A DNA stretch of 64,000 bases, taken from positions 126,639 through 190,638 of the forward strand of contig JADGAV010000007.1 of NCBI GenBank assembly GCA_015231825.1. Direction: 5' to 3'. The DNA is from SAR324 cluster bacterium. GTDB lineage: Bacteria > SAR324 > NAC60-12. The notes below the pieces were generated by a model. That model did no database searches, was not told the DNA's origin, and saw only the letters and a program-made list of their open reading frames with translations. Shown in pieces: positions 26,059-33,963 of the stretch (position 1 is its first letter; the number at the start of each line of letters is the position of its first letter). The translations under genes were made by a program, and so were the position numbers.

Positions 26059-27396
26059 TTACTCCAGGGCACAAGTACGAAATCCTGAAAAGATGTCGTT
26101 GCGGTGCGGAGGAAAAAAATTGCGATAGGAATTACAGGCCAAGCGGGATCGGGTAGGCCATGCCCCTCCTTTCAATACCTTGGGGTAGCCGAACCAGGGA
26201 GCCGAATACTCCACATAGGGAAAGTCTACAATGTAGCCGGGAAACGGGTAAAAAGGGCTTGCAGTCCATTCCCAAACGTTGCCGAGCATCTGACGGCAGC
26301 CAAATGCACTGTCGCCTGCGGGAAATGCTCCGACATCCACGGTTCCTGAAAACCTCCCGTCCAGATTGGCCCTTTCCGATGTGGGATGCTCGTCTCCCCA
26401 GGGGAACCTTCGTTTTTTTCCGGTAATTGTCTTGCCGTCAGAACTTGGTTCTGCGCTGGCCGCCATATCCCATTCAGCTTCCGTGGGAAGACGTCTCCCT
26501 GCCCAGCGGCAATATGCTTCAGCTTCATACCACGAAATGTGAGCAACCGGCGCATGGGAGGCAAGGGGAATCCAGCGATTGAAATGACGATGCAACCAAT
26601 CCCTCTCCCCACGAGCCCAGTAGACTGGACACTGCATTCCATTTTTGCTGCGCCATCGCCATCCTTGAGTGCTCCATAACTCGGGGCGCTTGTAACCATT
26701 ATCTTCTATAAAATCTTTAAATTCATCATTGCTTACGGCAGTCCGCGCAATTCTAAAAGAGGGAACTTCTATGGGGAATGCCCATTTTTCATTGTCAAAA
26801 ACAAAGGGGTTCTCGCGTGATGCTCCCAACTGGTAGTTTCCTCCGGGAACCTCAACATCTCCAGTCAAAGCAGTCTCTCCAGACAGTTCCAGAGGAGGAT
26901 TGCTTTCTGAATAACCGAACGACGGTTTTGGATATTTCAGAGTTTGACGCATCCAGGTAAACGCTTCACCATGCATGTCTTCATGGAAAACCGAGAGGAG
27001 GTAAATGTAAGTTTCTGCAGCGTCCGGCTCATGCGATCCCAAACGATCAATCACCATCAACCGGATTTGCTCCATATACGCTAAAGTTTCTTTTCTTGAA
27101 GGGAGCGGCAATCCCCATCGATCATCATGATCGATTTCAAATGAATTGTAGAAATCGTTTCCGTCTTCGGTGAGAGGAGGAATCTGGTCCAAAGTCTGTA
27201 AAAGCATGGCTTCATAAAAAAATGAAACGTGCCCCATTTCCCAGCGGAACGGGTTGACAATACCAAGCAAAGGAACATTCAATTGACTATCGTCCAGATC
27301 TGAGAGCAGATCCAGGGTACGCTGGTGAGCGTCATTGACCAAATGAATCAGCTCAGATGCTGGCAGTGTGAAGTGTTTATCCTCCAATTGTTTCAT
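26059..27396 (-). CDS. EgtB/SenA/OvoA-family non-haem iron sulfoxide (selenoxide) synthase
   Basis: A 445-residue two-domain protein. The N-terminal DinB-like four-helix domain has the three-His/Glu iron motif HX3HXE at His138-His142-Glu144 (HEDMHGE), with a likely further ligand His56 in MGHVSFFYE. The C-terminal domain (about 180-445) is FGE-sulfatase/SUMF1-like: WYEAEAYCRWAGRRLPTEAE, GNVWEWTASPFYP and the ending SYRNFFPPHRNDIFSGFR. Known members join a thiol or selenosugar to a histidine derivative using O2. Sequence alone does not decide between ergothioneine, selenoneine or ovothiol type. No egtD, senB or senC is in the window. It lies 9 nt after the methyltransferase gene. The start has a GAGAGGA RBS. 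Confidence 0.8.
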   Translation of the reverse strand: MKQLEDKHFTLPASELIHLVNDAHQRTLDLLSDLDDSQLNVPLLGIVNPFRWEMGHVSFFYEAMLLQTLDQIPPLTEDGNDFYNSFEIDHDDRWGLPLPSRKETLAYMEQIRLMVIDRLGSHEPDAAETYIYLLSVFHEDMHGEAFTWMRQTLKYPKPSFGYSESNPPLELSGETALTGDVEVPGGNYQLGASRENPFVFDNEKWAFPIEVPSFRIARTAVSNDEFKDFIEDNGYKRPELWSTQGWRWRSKNGMQCPVYWARGERDWLHRHFNRWIPLASHAPVAHISWYEAEAYCRWAGRRLPTEAEWDMAASAEPSSDGKTITGKKRRFPWGDEHPTSERANLDGRFSGTVDVGAFPAGDSAFGCRQMLGNVWEWTASPFYPFPGYIVDFPYVEYSAPWFGYPKVLKGGAWPTRSRLACNSYRNFFPPHRNDIFSGFRTCALE

Positions 27397-27404
27397 TTTT
27401 CCTC

Positions 27405-28061
27405 TCAGTATAGATGGGGGATCAGTTTATATTTTACGTGCTTTTTGTAGTCTGCATACTCTGTGGAATGCAGCAAAACTTCTTCTTCGTACCTGATCCT
27501 GAGTACAAACAGCAAGACAGCAATGGAGAAGATGATAAAATTTCCCAACGAAGGATGGGCAACGATGATTCCACTGTCCAATACAATATATGAAGCATAG
27601 ATCGGGTGGCGAATCAGGCGATACGCGGCAGAGGTTCGAACTCCTCGACAGACAGGAAGGATGCCGAAACATTTGCCCAGGGAGAGGGTCGAGGCAATTC
27701 CCATCAACCCGCCCAAGACTATCAGGAACTGGCCGAGTCCAACCATTTCTGATGCAGGATGCGGGTCGTAAAGCAGGTAGTAGTTGACTGAGGCGAGCGC
27801 CACAAAATAGGCAATTTTTGAAGAGGAATATTGAACAGGAGGGTTTCGAATTAAAAAAAGGAGGGCTGCGATACAATGAAGTAGAAACCAGAGTATCAAG
27901 GACAAATCAGGCGTCACTATAAATTCAGCAAAGGTCCCAAAGGCCATCGACAAGGCAACAACAGCCCAAAGAAATCCCATGTGTTTCTCATAATTCCTGA
28001 CTCTATCAAACACAGGGAATCTGACCTCAGAGCTAAATTTTGAATGCTGACACACGAGCAA
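27405..28061 (-). CDS. ICMT/PEMT-like membrane methyltransferase
   Basis: A polytopic protein of up to 218 residues with about five transmembrane helices. The C-terminal signature SAAYRLIRHPIYASYI (about residues 143-158) and the later RIRYEEEVLLHSTEYADYKKHVKYKLIP are characteristic of the ICMT/PEMT/NnrU-like SAM-dependent superfamily. The frame opens at a TTG (28061), and an ATG at 27980 (MGFLWAVV) is an alternative start. With the TTG start it sits 23 nt downstream of the TlpA-like selenoprotein and 8 nt upstream of the EgtB-like gene. Its substrate is unknown. Confidence 0.7.
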   Translation of the reverse strand: MLVCQHSKFSSEVRFPVFDRVRNYEKHMGFLWAVVALSMAFGTFAEFIVTPDLSLILWFLLHCIAALLFLIRNPPVQYSSSKIAYFVALASVNYYLLYDPHPASEMVGLGQFLIVLGGLMGIASTLSLGKCFGILPVCRGVRTSAAYRLIRHPIYASYIVLDSGIIVAHPSLGNFIIFSIAVLLFVLRIRYEEEVLLHSTEYADYKKHVKYKLIPHLY

Positions 28062-28084
28062 TTTGCATTTCCTGCAGAACCGGA

Positions 28085-28645
28085 CTACTGAGAAATCGGT
28101 CGTTTTTTCAGAACTTCCATTCCCTGGATCGCATATTTGGCTTCGATATGGAAGTTATTGTAGCGGACTATTCCTTCTTTATCAATAATGACCACCCAGG
28201 GAGTACCGCCAGTGCGGTAGTTCTTCATCACCGGAGAAGGTTCTTCTTCCGTACCACTTTGACCTATGGGAATCTGCAGATCGTACTTTTTTGCTACTTG
28301 TTCGGTACCTCCAAACGTATTCACCTTGAACCCCTCAAATGCAGTTTGAACCGCGACAATTGCGACGTCCGGATCGTCTTTATAATATTTGATCATTTCC
28401 TGCAGGGTCGGAAATCCATGGGAATGGCAGGCGGGTCACCAGTTTTGGAAACAAAACAAATAGACCACCTTTCCTTTCAGATCCTGAATATCGATTGCCG
28501 TCTTTCCTGATGGGAGGTTTCTCCACTCTGTGACATGCAGAGAAGGAGCTGCCTGATTTAAAATTCCAGTTTCCTGTGCAAATAATCTGCTGCTGAAAAC
28601 GGTCAGGATTCCTGAAATCAGAGTCAAAATCACTAGGTTTTTCAT
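28085..28645 (-). CDS. Periplasmic TlpA/thioredoxin-like selenoprotein (UGA-encoded Sec at residue 70)
   Basis: The minus-strand frame runs 186 residues if the single in-frame TGA at 28438-28436 is read as selenocysteine. Residues 1-23 form a signal peptide (cleavage at LFA). The redoxin core follows: VVYLFCFQNW-U-PACHSHGFPTLQ, so Sec70 takes the place of the first Cys of a CxxC thioredoxin motif. Later features are a TlpA-like GGTPWVVIIDKEG (cis-Pro loop) and DDPDVAIVAVQTAFEG. The frame is intact on both sides and family similarity runs straight through the TGA. A SECIS-like hairpin lies 20 nt after the TGA. It probably acts as a periplasmic thiol/selenol oxidoreductase. The alternative, a Cys-to-stop nonsense mutation, is less likely. 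First gene of a four-gene operon. Confidence 0.8.
28395..28415 (-). promoter_or_regulatory. Putative bacterial SECIS hairpin downstream of the in-frame UGA
   Basis: On the transcript AUUUCC (nt 24-29 counting U of UGA as 1) pairs perfectly with GGAAAU (nt 39-44) around a 9-nt loop GACCCUGCA. The loop begins with G about 26 nt after the UGA. This meets the published bacterial SECIS pattern: a stem-loop 16-37 nt downstream with a G in the first two loop positions. The folding was done by eye. Confidence 0.6.
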
Positions 28646-28850
28646 AATCTTGTTGCTACCCTTTTAAAAGTATCGCAGGAAGTTGTTACACTTTAGGACA
28701 TTTCTCTGGAATAAACAGTCTTTTAAAATGTCGTTTTATTACAAAAGTTGTTCTATAGACCGCTCACTTTATGATTCAGGCTTGCATAAAGCAATCAGGC
28801 GGATAGAAGACCGGAACATTTCACTGAATTTTTTTAGAAATTTGCGTGTG

Positions 28851-29297
28851 TTAAAAACTGAATGAGGGTCTGTCATTGATTATGCGTTTCACTTCTTCTT
28901 CATGCCACACAAGAATTGATTCAATCAGACGGTCGATTTCCGCATCGTTCATTCCCCGACAACAGCGCTCGATCTGCCAGCAGGCGCGGTCCTGGCCGGC
29001 CAGCCGATCCACTTTCACACCAAATTTCAGACTTAGATCCTCATCCTTGAATTTGTCAAAAAAATTGTAATAGTTCTGCTCAGACTGTGAAAAAGGGGAC
29101 GCATTGAGCACCAGTCTCAGCACCGAATTTTTAGGCGTCTCTCCCTCCTCCCAATCCGGTCCTCCGCCCAGATAAGCGGCATGCAACAGGCAAGGTTCTC
29201 GTTTTTCGATTTTTATTTTTCTTTTTGGCAGACCCAGTAAACCGTCAACAGGGTTCCACTGGTACAACTGCCATTTTTCGGGTCTGCGTTTCCCCAT
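28851..29297 (-). CDS. Hypothetical protein (148 aa)
   Basis: A 148-residue protein starting at ATG 29297 (MGKRRPEKWQLYQWNPVDGLLG). The frame continues upstream to 29438 but overlaps the DUF924 gene, so the shorter form is chosen. It is charged, has no signal or membrane segment, and contains CCRGMNDAEIDRLIES near the C-terminus. I do not recognise a family. It starts 16 nt downstream of the DUF924 stop and is probably co-transcribed with it. Confidence 0.55.
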   Translation of the reverse strand: MGKRRPEKWQLYQWNPVDGLLGLPKRKIKIEKREPCLLHAAYLGGGPDWEEGETPKNSVLRLVLNASPFSQSEQNYYNFFDKFKDEDLSLKFGVKVDRLAGQDRACWQIERCCRGMNDAEIDRLIESILVWHEEEVKRIINDRPSFSF

Positions 29298-29313
29298 TAC
29301 AAATATTGATCTT

Positions 29314-29910
29314 CTAAAAACTGGAACCGGGCTGTTTGAGGAACTCTTCCTCTTCACGGCTGCTGGGCCTTCCCAAGATTTCGTTACGGTGAGGAAAGCG
29401 GCCGAATTTTTCAATAATCTCACAGTGTCGATGTGCAAAATCCAAAGATCCCTTTATCATTTCTCTAGTTTCAGGGGCTGTGCTTTCCAACAATTTTTCA
29501 AAACATTGAATGCACCTTTTTTGGTTTTCCAAAACTTCTGAATGCATCAAAGGCATGTAGAAAAATATCCGTTCAACCGGCCGCAGCTGCTCATCAATTT
29601 TGGCGGACACCCCATCCAAACAAAGCCTCAGCGACAGTGGATCCTGGGCAAAAGCTTTTGCTGTGTTCCGAAACATGTTTCTGGAAAACTGGTCAAAAAG
29701 AATAATGAGTGCCAAAATTCCTCTGGGAGTTTTTTCCCAATCTTCTGTTCCTTCAATCGCCTTAAGAAGGTCAGTCTCAAATTGCTCCCGAATCGTCTGG
29801 TCCGTTTCCTCTGATTTCTTAAACCAGATCTCTCGTTTTTCATGTGGTATTTGATTGTCTGCCTGCAGATCGCCAAACCAGAAATTTAATATCGATTCAA
29901 TCTTTTGCAT
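29314..29910 (-). CDS. DUF924 family protein (TPR-like fold)
   Basis: A 198-residue soluble all-helical protein of the widespread DUF924 family. Diagnostic segments are ILNFWFGD (residues 7-14), ILFDQFSRNMFRNTAKAFAQDPLSL (about 69-93, read in parts), FFYMPLMHSE (about 116-125) and the ending FGRFPHRNEILGR (about 169-181). Members are broadly conserved and have no established biochemical role. The ATG at 29910 follows AAAGGAAACAG. Confidence 0.9.
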   Translation of the reverse strand: MQKIESILNFWFGDLQADNQIPHEKREIWFKKSEETDQTIREQFETDLLKAIEGTEDWEKTPRGILALIILFDQFSRNMFRNTAKAFAQDPLSLRLCLDGVSAKIDEQLRPVERIFFYMPLMHSEVLENQKRCIQCFEKLLESTAPETREMIKGSLDFAHRHCEIIEKFGRFPHRNEILGRPSSREEEEFLKQPGSSF

Positions 29911-30095
29911 CTGTTTCCTTTCTCAATTTTAAAAGAATTAATACTACAATTGTGAACTGAAGTATCCGCTTCACTTAGGCACACCGTATATTTTCACGCC
30001 TCATTTTTCAAACCTGGCATCGTCCGCTCAAGCAAGTCACACGAGTGAATGGTTCAGTTACTTTTTCGCAACATGCGACGAACACATCAATTGTT

Positions 30096-31856
30096 TTAAT
30101 ACAATGATTTGTTTTTGAAAAAACGTAATATTTTTCGGAGCATCCACTGGAGCAGGAGCACCGCAATTGCGCCAAAAAAAGCTCCCACCAAGGGTCGGGC
30201 ATTGTATTCGGTGTCCCACCAGACACGGAAACGGCGATGCCATTCTTCCCACTGATTCAACTTGGCTTGCTGCAGGTTTCTTAACGTGAGGAGATATGCG
30301 GTCAATTGGTCTATCTCTTCCGCAGAAAGCCCCAATTGTGGCATTTGCGAATGCTGCACGTCAAAACGCGGTTCCGCAAGATGATGGCGAAGCCAATATT
30401 CGATTCTTTTTTCCCCTTCCAAGAGGCGCAATTCTGCACGGGTGCTTTGGTATTTGACATGAAGCGGCGTGGTCAATTGATCTACAAATTCCAGCTGCTG
30501 GTCATATTTTTCAGAAAAAAGTGACTCCTGCAGCCGATCGATCAAGCCGTCCAGTGGTGGTCCGGCTCGACCCCCAAATCCCGTGATCTGGTGACATCCC
30601 ACACAGCCTTTGGCATGAAACAGTTCTGATCCTGATAGAGATTTCGAATCGGGAATTTTTCCTTCTTCACGAATTAGTTTAAAGATCGACGTCTGGTTTT
30701 GCGGATCCGGAAAAAATCCGGAAAAATAAATCCCGTCGGGACCTTCTGCAATAGGGATCAGCATCTGCAGATAATTCCCACGAAAAGAAACCAGGGTTTG
30801 AGGATTGTCGATTAATCCTCTGCCTGCTTGAACCCGAAAGCTGTTGATGGTCACTCTCCCTTTTTGACTCGGTCCCGGAGTCTGAGGAGCTCCTCCCTGG
30901 GCAACCAAAATCCTGTGTTTCCAATATGGAAATTTGGTCTCTGCACCGAGAAAAATGGCCCCTGCCGGTCCGACGGACCCGCTCCAATTCCAGATGCTGT
31001 TGCCCCTCATACTGTCATTGGTGCCATCCCACAAATAGTTTTTCCCAGGCACTGCTTCTATCAGACGATCCCGATCCGGACCATTGTCTGTGATGTATAG
31101 TTGATCGTCGTCATCCAGGGTGATGGCAAAAGGATTACGCAATCCATAAGCAAAAATATAACTGCTGACTGATTCGGGATTCTGTCCGCTGTAATAGGGA
31201 TTGTCTTCAGGTGCAGAACCGTCCGGATTCATTCTCAGAATTTTTCCGTTGGGATTGTCCAAGCCCTGGGATTTGTGGTGCTGATGTCCATCTCCGACTC
31301 CGACAAACAATTTTCCATTTTTTCCAATCACACATTTCCCTATTTGATGAGAATTCGTCGATTCGTCTTTGTCAAAAATTCGTGTGAACTCGATCGATTT
31401 TTTGGGATTCACTGCAAAGCGTGTCGTTTCATGTTCAAAACGAACAATTTTGTTATAAAACGTGCTGTTTTTAAGATACGCAGTTGTTGCAAAAAGATAC
31501 CCTTTTCCAGAATCAAGACAGATCCCGGTCAAACCAACCTCGGCCAGTTCATTAGGAAGCTCTGTGGGTGGCCGGTAGGAATTTATTTTTTCTGCATAGG
31601 TGTAAACGGTGCGATCATTTGTTACCACCTTAATCGTACCACGAAGCTCTGAAACATAATACAGAGGGTCTTTGGGAAGGGAGCCGGGATTGGGGACAAA
31701 TGCGATTTCCACTGGAAATGACCAACCGGTATTTTCCAAAACAACGGTGTGGTCCTTAATAGCCACCCAATCTTTAGCGCCTTGAGCCTGCAGAGCAGAA
31801 AAACTCAGGGCGAGCAAGGACAGGAAGATCAGTATTCCTCTTTCAATTGTTTTCAT
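30096..31856 (-). CDS. PQQ/sorbosone-type sugar dehydrogenase fused to a cytochrome c domain, C-terminally anchored
   Basis: A 586-residue exported protein with a signal peptide (residues 1-26). Residues about 30-395 form a GSDH beta-propeller: ELRGTIKVV, LTGICLDSGKGYLF, GVGDGHQHHKS, FAYGLRNPFAITLD and ITDNGPDRDRL. The haem-binding CVGCH follows at about 418-422 in FHAKGCVGCHQITGFGGRAGPP. A C-terminal transmembrane helix (about 555-573) precedes a basic tail. It probably oxidises a sugar or aldose at the periplasmic face and passes electrons through its own haem. Whether it uses PQQ is inferred from the family. It lies 12 nt downstream of the GT39-like gene. Confidence 0.8.
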   Translation of the reverse strand: MKTIERGILIFLSLLALSFSALQAQGAKDWVAIKDHTVVLENTGWSFPVEIAFVPNPGSLPKDPLYYVSELRGTIKVVTNDRTVYTYAEKINSYRPPTELPNELAEVGLTGICLDSGKGYLFATTAYLKNSTFYNKIVRFEHETTRFAVNPKKSIEFTRIFDKDESTNSHQIGKCVIGKNGKLFVGVGDGHQHHKSQGLDNPNGKILRMNPDGSAPEDNPYYSGQNPESVSSYIFAYGLRNPFAITLDDDDQLYITDNGPDRDRLIEAVPGKNYLWDGTNDSMRGNSIWNWSGSVGPAGAIFLGAETKFPYWKHRILVAQGGAPQTPGPSQKGRVTINSFRVQAGRGLIDNPQTLVSFRGNYLQMLIPIAEGPDGIYFSGFFPDPQNQTSIFKLIREEGKIPDSKSLSGSELFHAKGCVGCHQITGFGGRAGPPLDGLIDRLQESLFSEKYDQQLEFVDQLTTPLHVKYQSTRAELRLLEGEKRIEYWLRHHLAEPRFDVQHSQMPQLGLSAEEIDQLTAYLLTLRNLQQAKLNQWEEWHRRFRVWWDTEYNARPLVGAFFGAIAVLLLQWMLRKILRFFKNKSLY

Positions 31857-31868
31857 GCGATTTACTGT

Positions 31869-33506
31869 TTATTGGGGAGCCTTCACTTTCCGGTAGATCG
31901 TGACGTTGATTTGAGGAAAATGGGCAACAACAGAAAACATTCCGTTGATCCCGTCTTTTTCCAGCTTTTTCCAGAACTCAATGGTGTCATCGGTATCCTG
32001 TTGACTTCCCCGCATCAGAACCGATGAGCGCATTGCCGGACGATAATTATTATTGATAATCAAATAGTCCAGGTCTTTTTGACCAAGAATCGTTGCAGGA
32101 ACGTCACTGAAAAGAGGTCGGGAATAGGGATAGTTTTTTGCTGAGATATAGACACGAATCGTGTGAAGAATATTGGCATCATAAGGGACGTGTTGTGGCA
32201 GCTCTCGACCAAATCGACGATGGGGTTCCAGCAGATCATTAATCGTTTCTCTTCGCTCAATATCACGGCGTGTGTGGCGCCACTGGCCTTGAACACCGCC
32301 ATAAAGTAAAAGAATAATAACGCTTTTGACGGCAAGATTATAGAAGGGACGTTTTTCCTGAACCCACCAGTAAAGCCCAGAGACAATAACCAGGACCAGA
32401 GAGATGTGAATATGAATCAGATAACGGTCGGTAAATACACGATAGGTACTGACTATATATCCAGCCCCGATTCCAATCCACAAGAGGTTTGCAATAAAAA
32501 AAACTTCGGCGGGTTGATCCAGTAATTCCCTCCCGAGCAATTTCCATTTCGCGATGATGTGCATACTTCCCAGCAGCATCGCCAACAGGAAAAGAAAAGA
32601 GAAAAAAGGACCGAAGTGCAGTTCAGACGTCACCTGCGAAAGCCAATGCCAGGCGCTGTAGCGGCCTTGCCAATAATCCGTGATATTGAGACTTTCTCCA
32701 CGAATTCCCTGAATCAAATCAGAAAAATGAATCAGCTGATAGGGAGAAACTGCAAAAAGTGCAGTCACCAAAATTACACTCGAAATCACGACCTGCAGAA
32801 GAAAAGGCAACACTGAAAACTTGCGAAACTTCCAAATCATAAAAAGAAACATCAGCCCGCCCCAGGGAATCAGAAAAATAACCTGCAATTTTGCTCCCAA
32901 AGCCAGTCCGGTTGCTGCTGCCATTCCCCAGAGATGCTTTGTTTTTCCTTCGACCAGCAGAAGAGTCCCGGCATAAAGCGCGGAAGTTGTAAAAAGCAGC
33001 ATCAATGCTTCGGGGTGCATGAGAGTCCCGTAGCTTAAATAAAAACGCTGTCCTGCCAATAAAATCAATCCGAGAAATGCCCATTTGAACGAAGCCAAAA
33101 TCCGGTAGCACAGCGCAAAACCGACTAAAAGATGAAGATTGATGCTGATTAAAGAAACCCATTTTGAGCCCCAGGCAAATGCCTGCGGAGAAATTGGCAT
33201 GCGCCCCAATTCAATCGCCCAGGCGAACAGAAAAGAGAGATTGGGATAAAAAGCAGTATAGGCTGGATGGATCAATTTAAGAGACCGGGTGGCCTGCATG
33301 GTTTCGAGGGTGTCCATGTGACGCCCCTCATCCACCCAAAAAAAAGAAGCATCAAGAGCACTTTCCAATCCGAACTTCATGTAGGGCCATGCCGTCATGT
33401 TGAATATGAGCAGCACCAGTCCGCACATTGCAATACGCCACAATCCCGGAAAAGAATTATAATTTCGGATCAGTATTTTTTGGAAAGCGAGTCCTTGATT
33501 TATCAT
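31869..33506 (-). CDS. GT39-like integral membrane glycosyltransferase
   Basis: A 545-residue protein with about ten transmembrane helices. The first periplasmic loop has the acidic pair FFWVDEGRHMDTLE (about residues 55-68), which resembles the catalytic D-E region of GT-C/ArnT/PMT enzymes. A segment YPNLSFLFAWAIELGRMP follows. The C-terminal about 120 residues are soluble and periplasmic. Such enzymes move sugars from polyprenyl-phosphate donors to lipids or proteins outside the membrane. The acceptor is unknown. It is upstream of the GSDH-cytochrome gene with only 12 nt between. Confidence 0.7.
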   Translation of the reverse strand: MINQGLAFQKILIRNYNSFPGLWRIAMCGLVLLIFNMTAWPYMKFGLESALDASFFWVDEGRHMDTLETMQATRSLKLIHPAYTAFYPNLSFLFAWAIELGRMPISPQAFAWGSKWVSLISINLHLLVGFALCYRILASFKWAFLGLILLAGQRFYLSYGTLMHPEALMLLFTTSALYAGTLLLVEGKTKHLWGMAAATGLALGAKLQVIFLIPWGGLMFLFMIWKFRKFSVLPFLLQVVISSVILVTALFAVSPYQLIHFSDLIQGIRGESLNITDYWQGRYSAWHWLSQVTSELHFGPFFSFLFLLAMLLGSMHIIAKWKLLGRELLDQPAEVFFIANLLWIGIGAGYIVSTYRVFTDRYLIHIHISLVLVIVSGLYWWVQEKRPFYNLAVKSVIILLLYGGVQGQWRHTRRDIERRETINDLLEPHRRFGRELPQHVPYDANILHTIRVYISAKNYPYSRPLFSDVPATILGQKDLDYLIINNNYRPAMRSSVLMRGSQQDTDDTIEFWKKLEKDGINGMFSVVAHFPQINVTIYRKVKAPQ

Positions 33507-33569
33507 TTAACCGGCTGTTCTTTCTCGTTTCTTCTTCTAAGACTTTCGGTCCCTTCTCAAAAACGGCCG

Positions 33570-33911
33570 CTATTCCTGAAAATACTTCATCGCCTCTTCT
33601 TCGCTTGTAAAAAGACGAATCTTCCGGTCAAGCGATAGTATTTTAAAAATTTCACGTACTTCTTCATTCATTTGGCACAATGCCAGTTTTTTTTTATTTT
33701 GCTGGAGTTTTTTGAAAATCGAAATCAGGGTTCCAAACCCCGAAGAATCAATGAATTCCACGTTGCTTAAATCCAAAAGAAGTCCCATGATTTCGAGATT
33801 CTCAATCAAAGGAAGAACGTGTGCCTTGAATTCATCTACTTCATCCATTGAAAGTCTTGGTTCAAAAAAAACAACAGCAATTTGATCAGTGATGCGGTGG
33901 TAAATCTCCAT
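33570..33911 (-). CDS. STAS-domain protein (anti-sigma antagonist-like)
   Basis: A 113-residue single STAS domain starting at ATG 33911, just after GGGAGGTCC. The phospho-acceptor motif is VEFIDSSGFGTLISIFKKL (residues 51-69, Ser56/57). The longer frame to 34103 runs through the dehalogenase-like gene and is a shadow. It is probably transcribed with the hydrolase upstream or on its own. It is similar in length and layout to the STAS protein at 9621-9962; both lack adjacent partner-switching kinases. Confidence 0.85.
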   Translation of the reverse strand: MEIYHRITDQIAVVFFEPRLSMDEVDEFKAHVLPLIENLEIMGLLLDLSNVEFIDSSGFGTLISIFKKLQQNKKKLALCQMNEEVREIFKILSLDRKIRLFTSEEEAMKYFQE

Positions 33912-33963
33912 GGACCTCCCATTTAAATTTGCAGGTATTATGAAATATGAACTATCAATCAGG

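Noticed and set aside
27633-27645. GGTTCGAAC, resembling a tRNA T-loop
   Set aside because: It lies inside the methyltransferase gene and no acceptor stem or anticodon arm can be formed around it.
28085-28396. A separate 103-residue protein downstream of a 69-residue one
   Set aside because: Both pieces are in one frame, separated by a single TGA and one open stretch. Together they give one TlpA-like protein with Sec in the active site, so they are treated as one gene.
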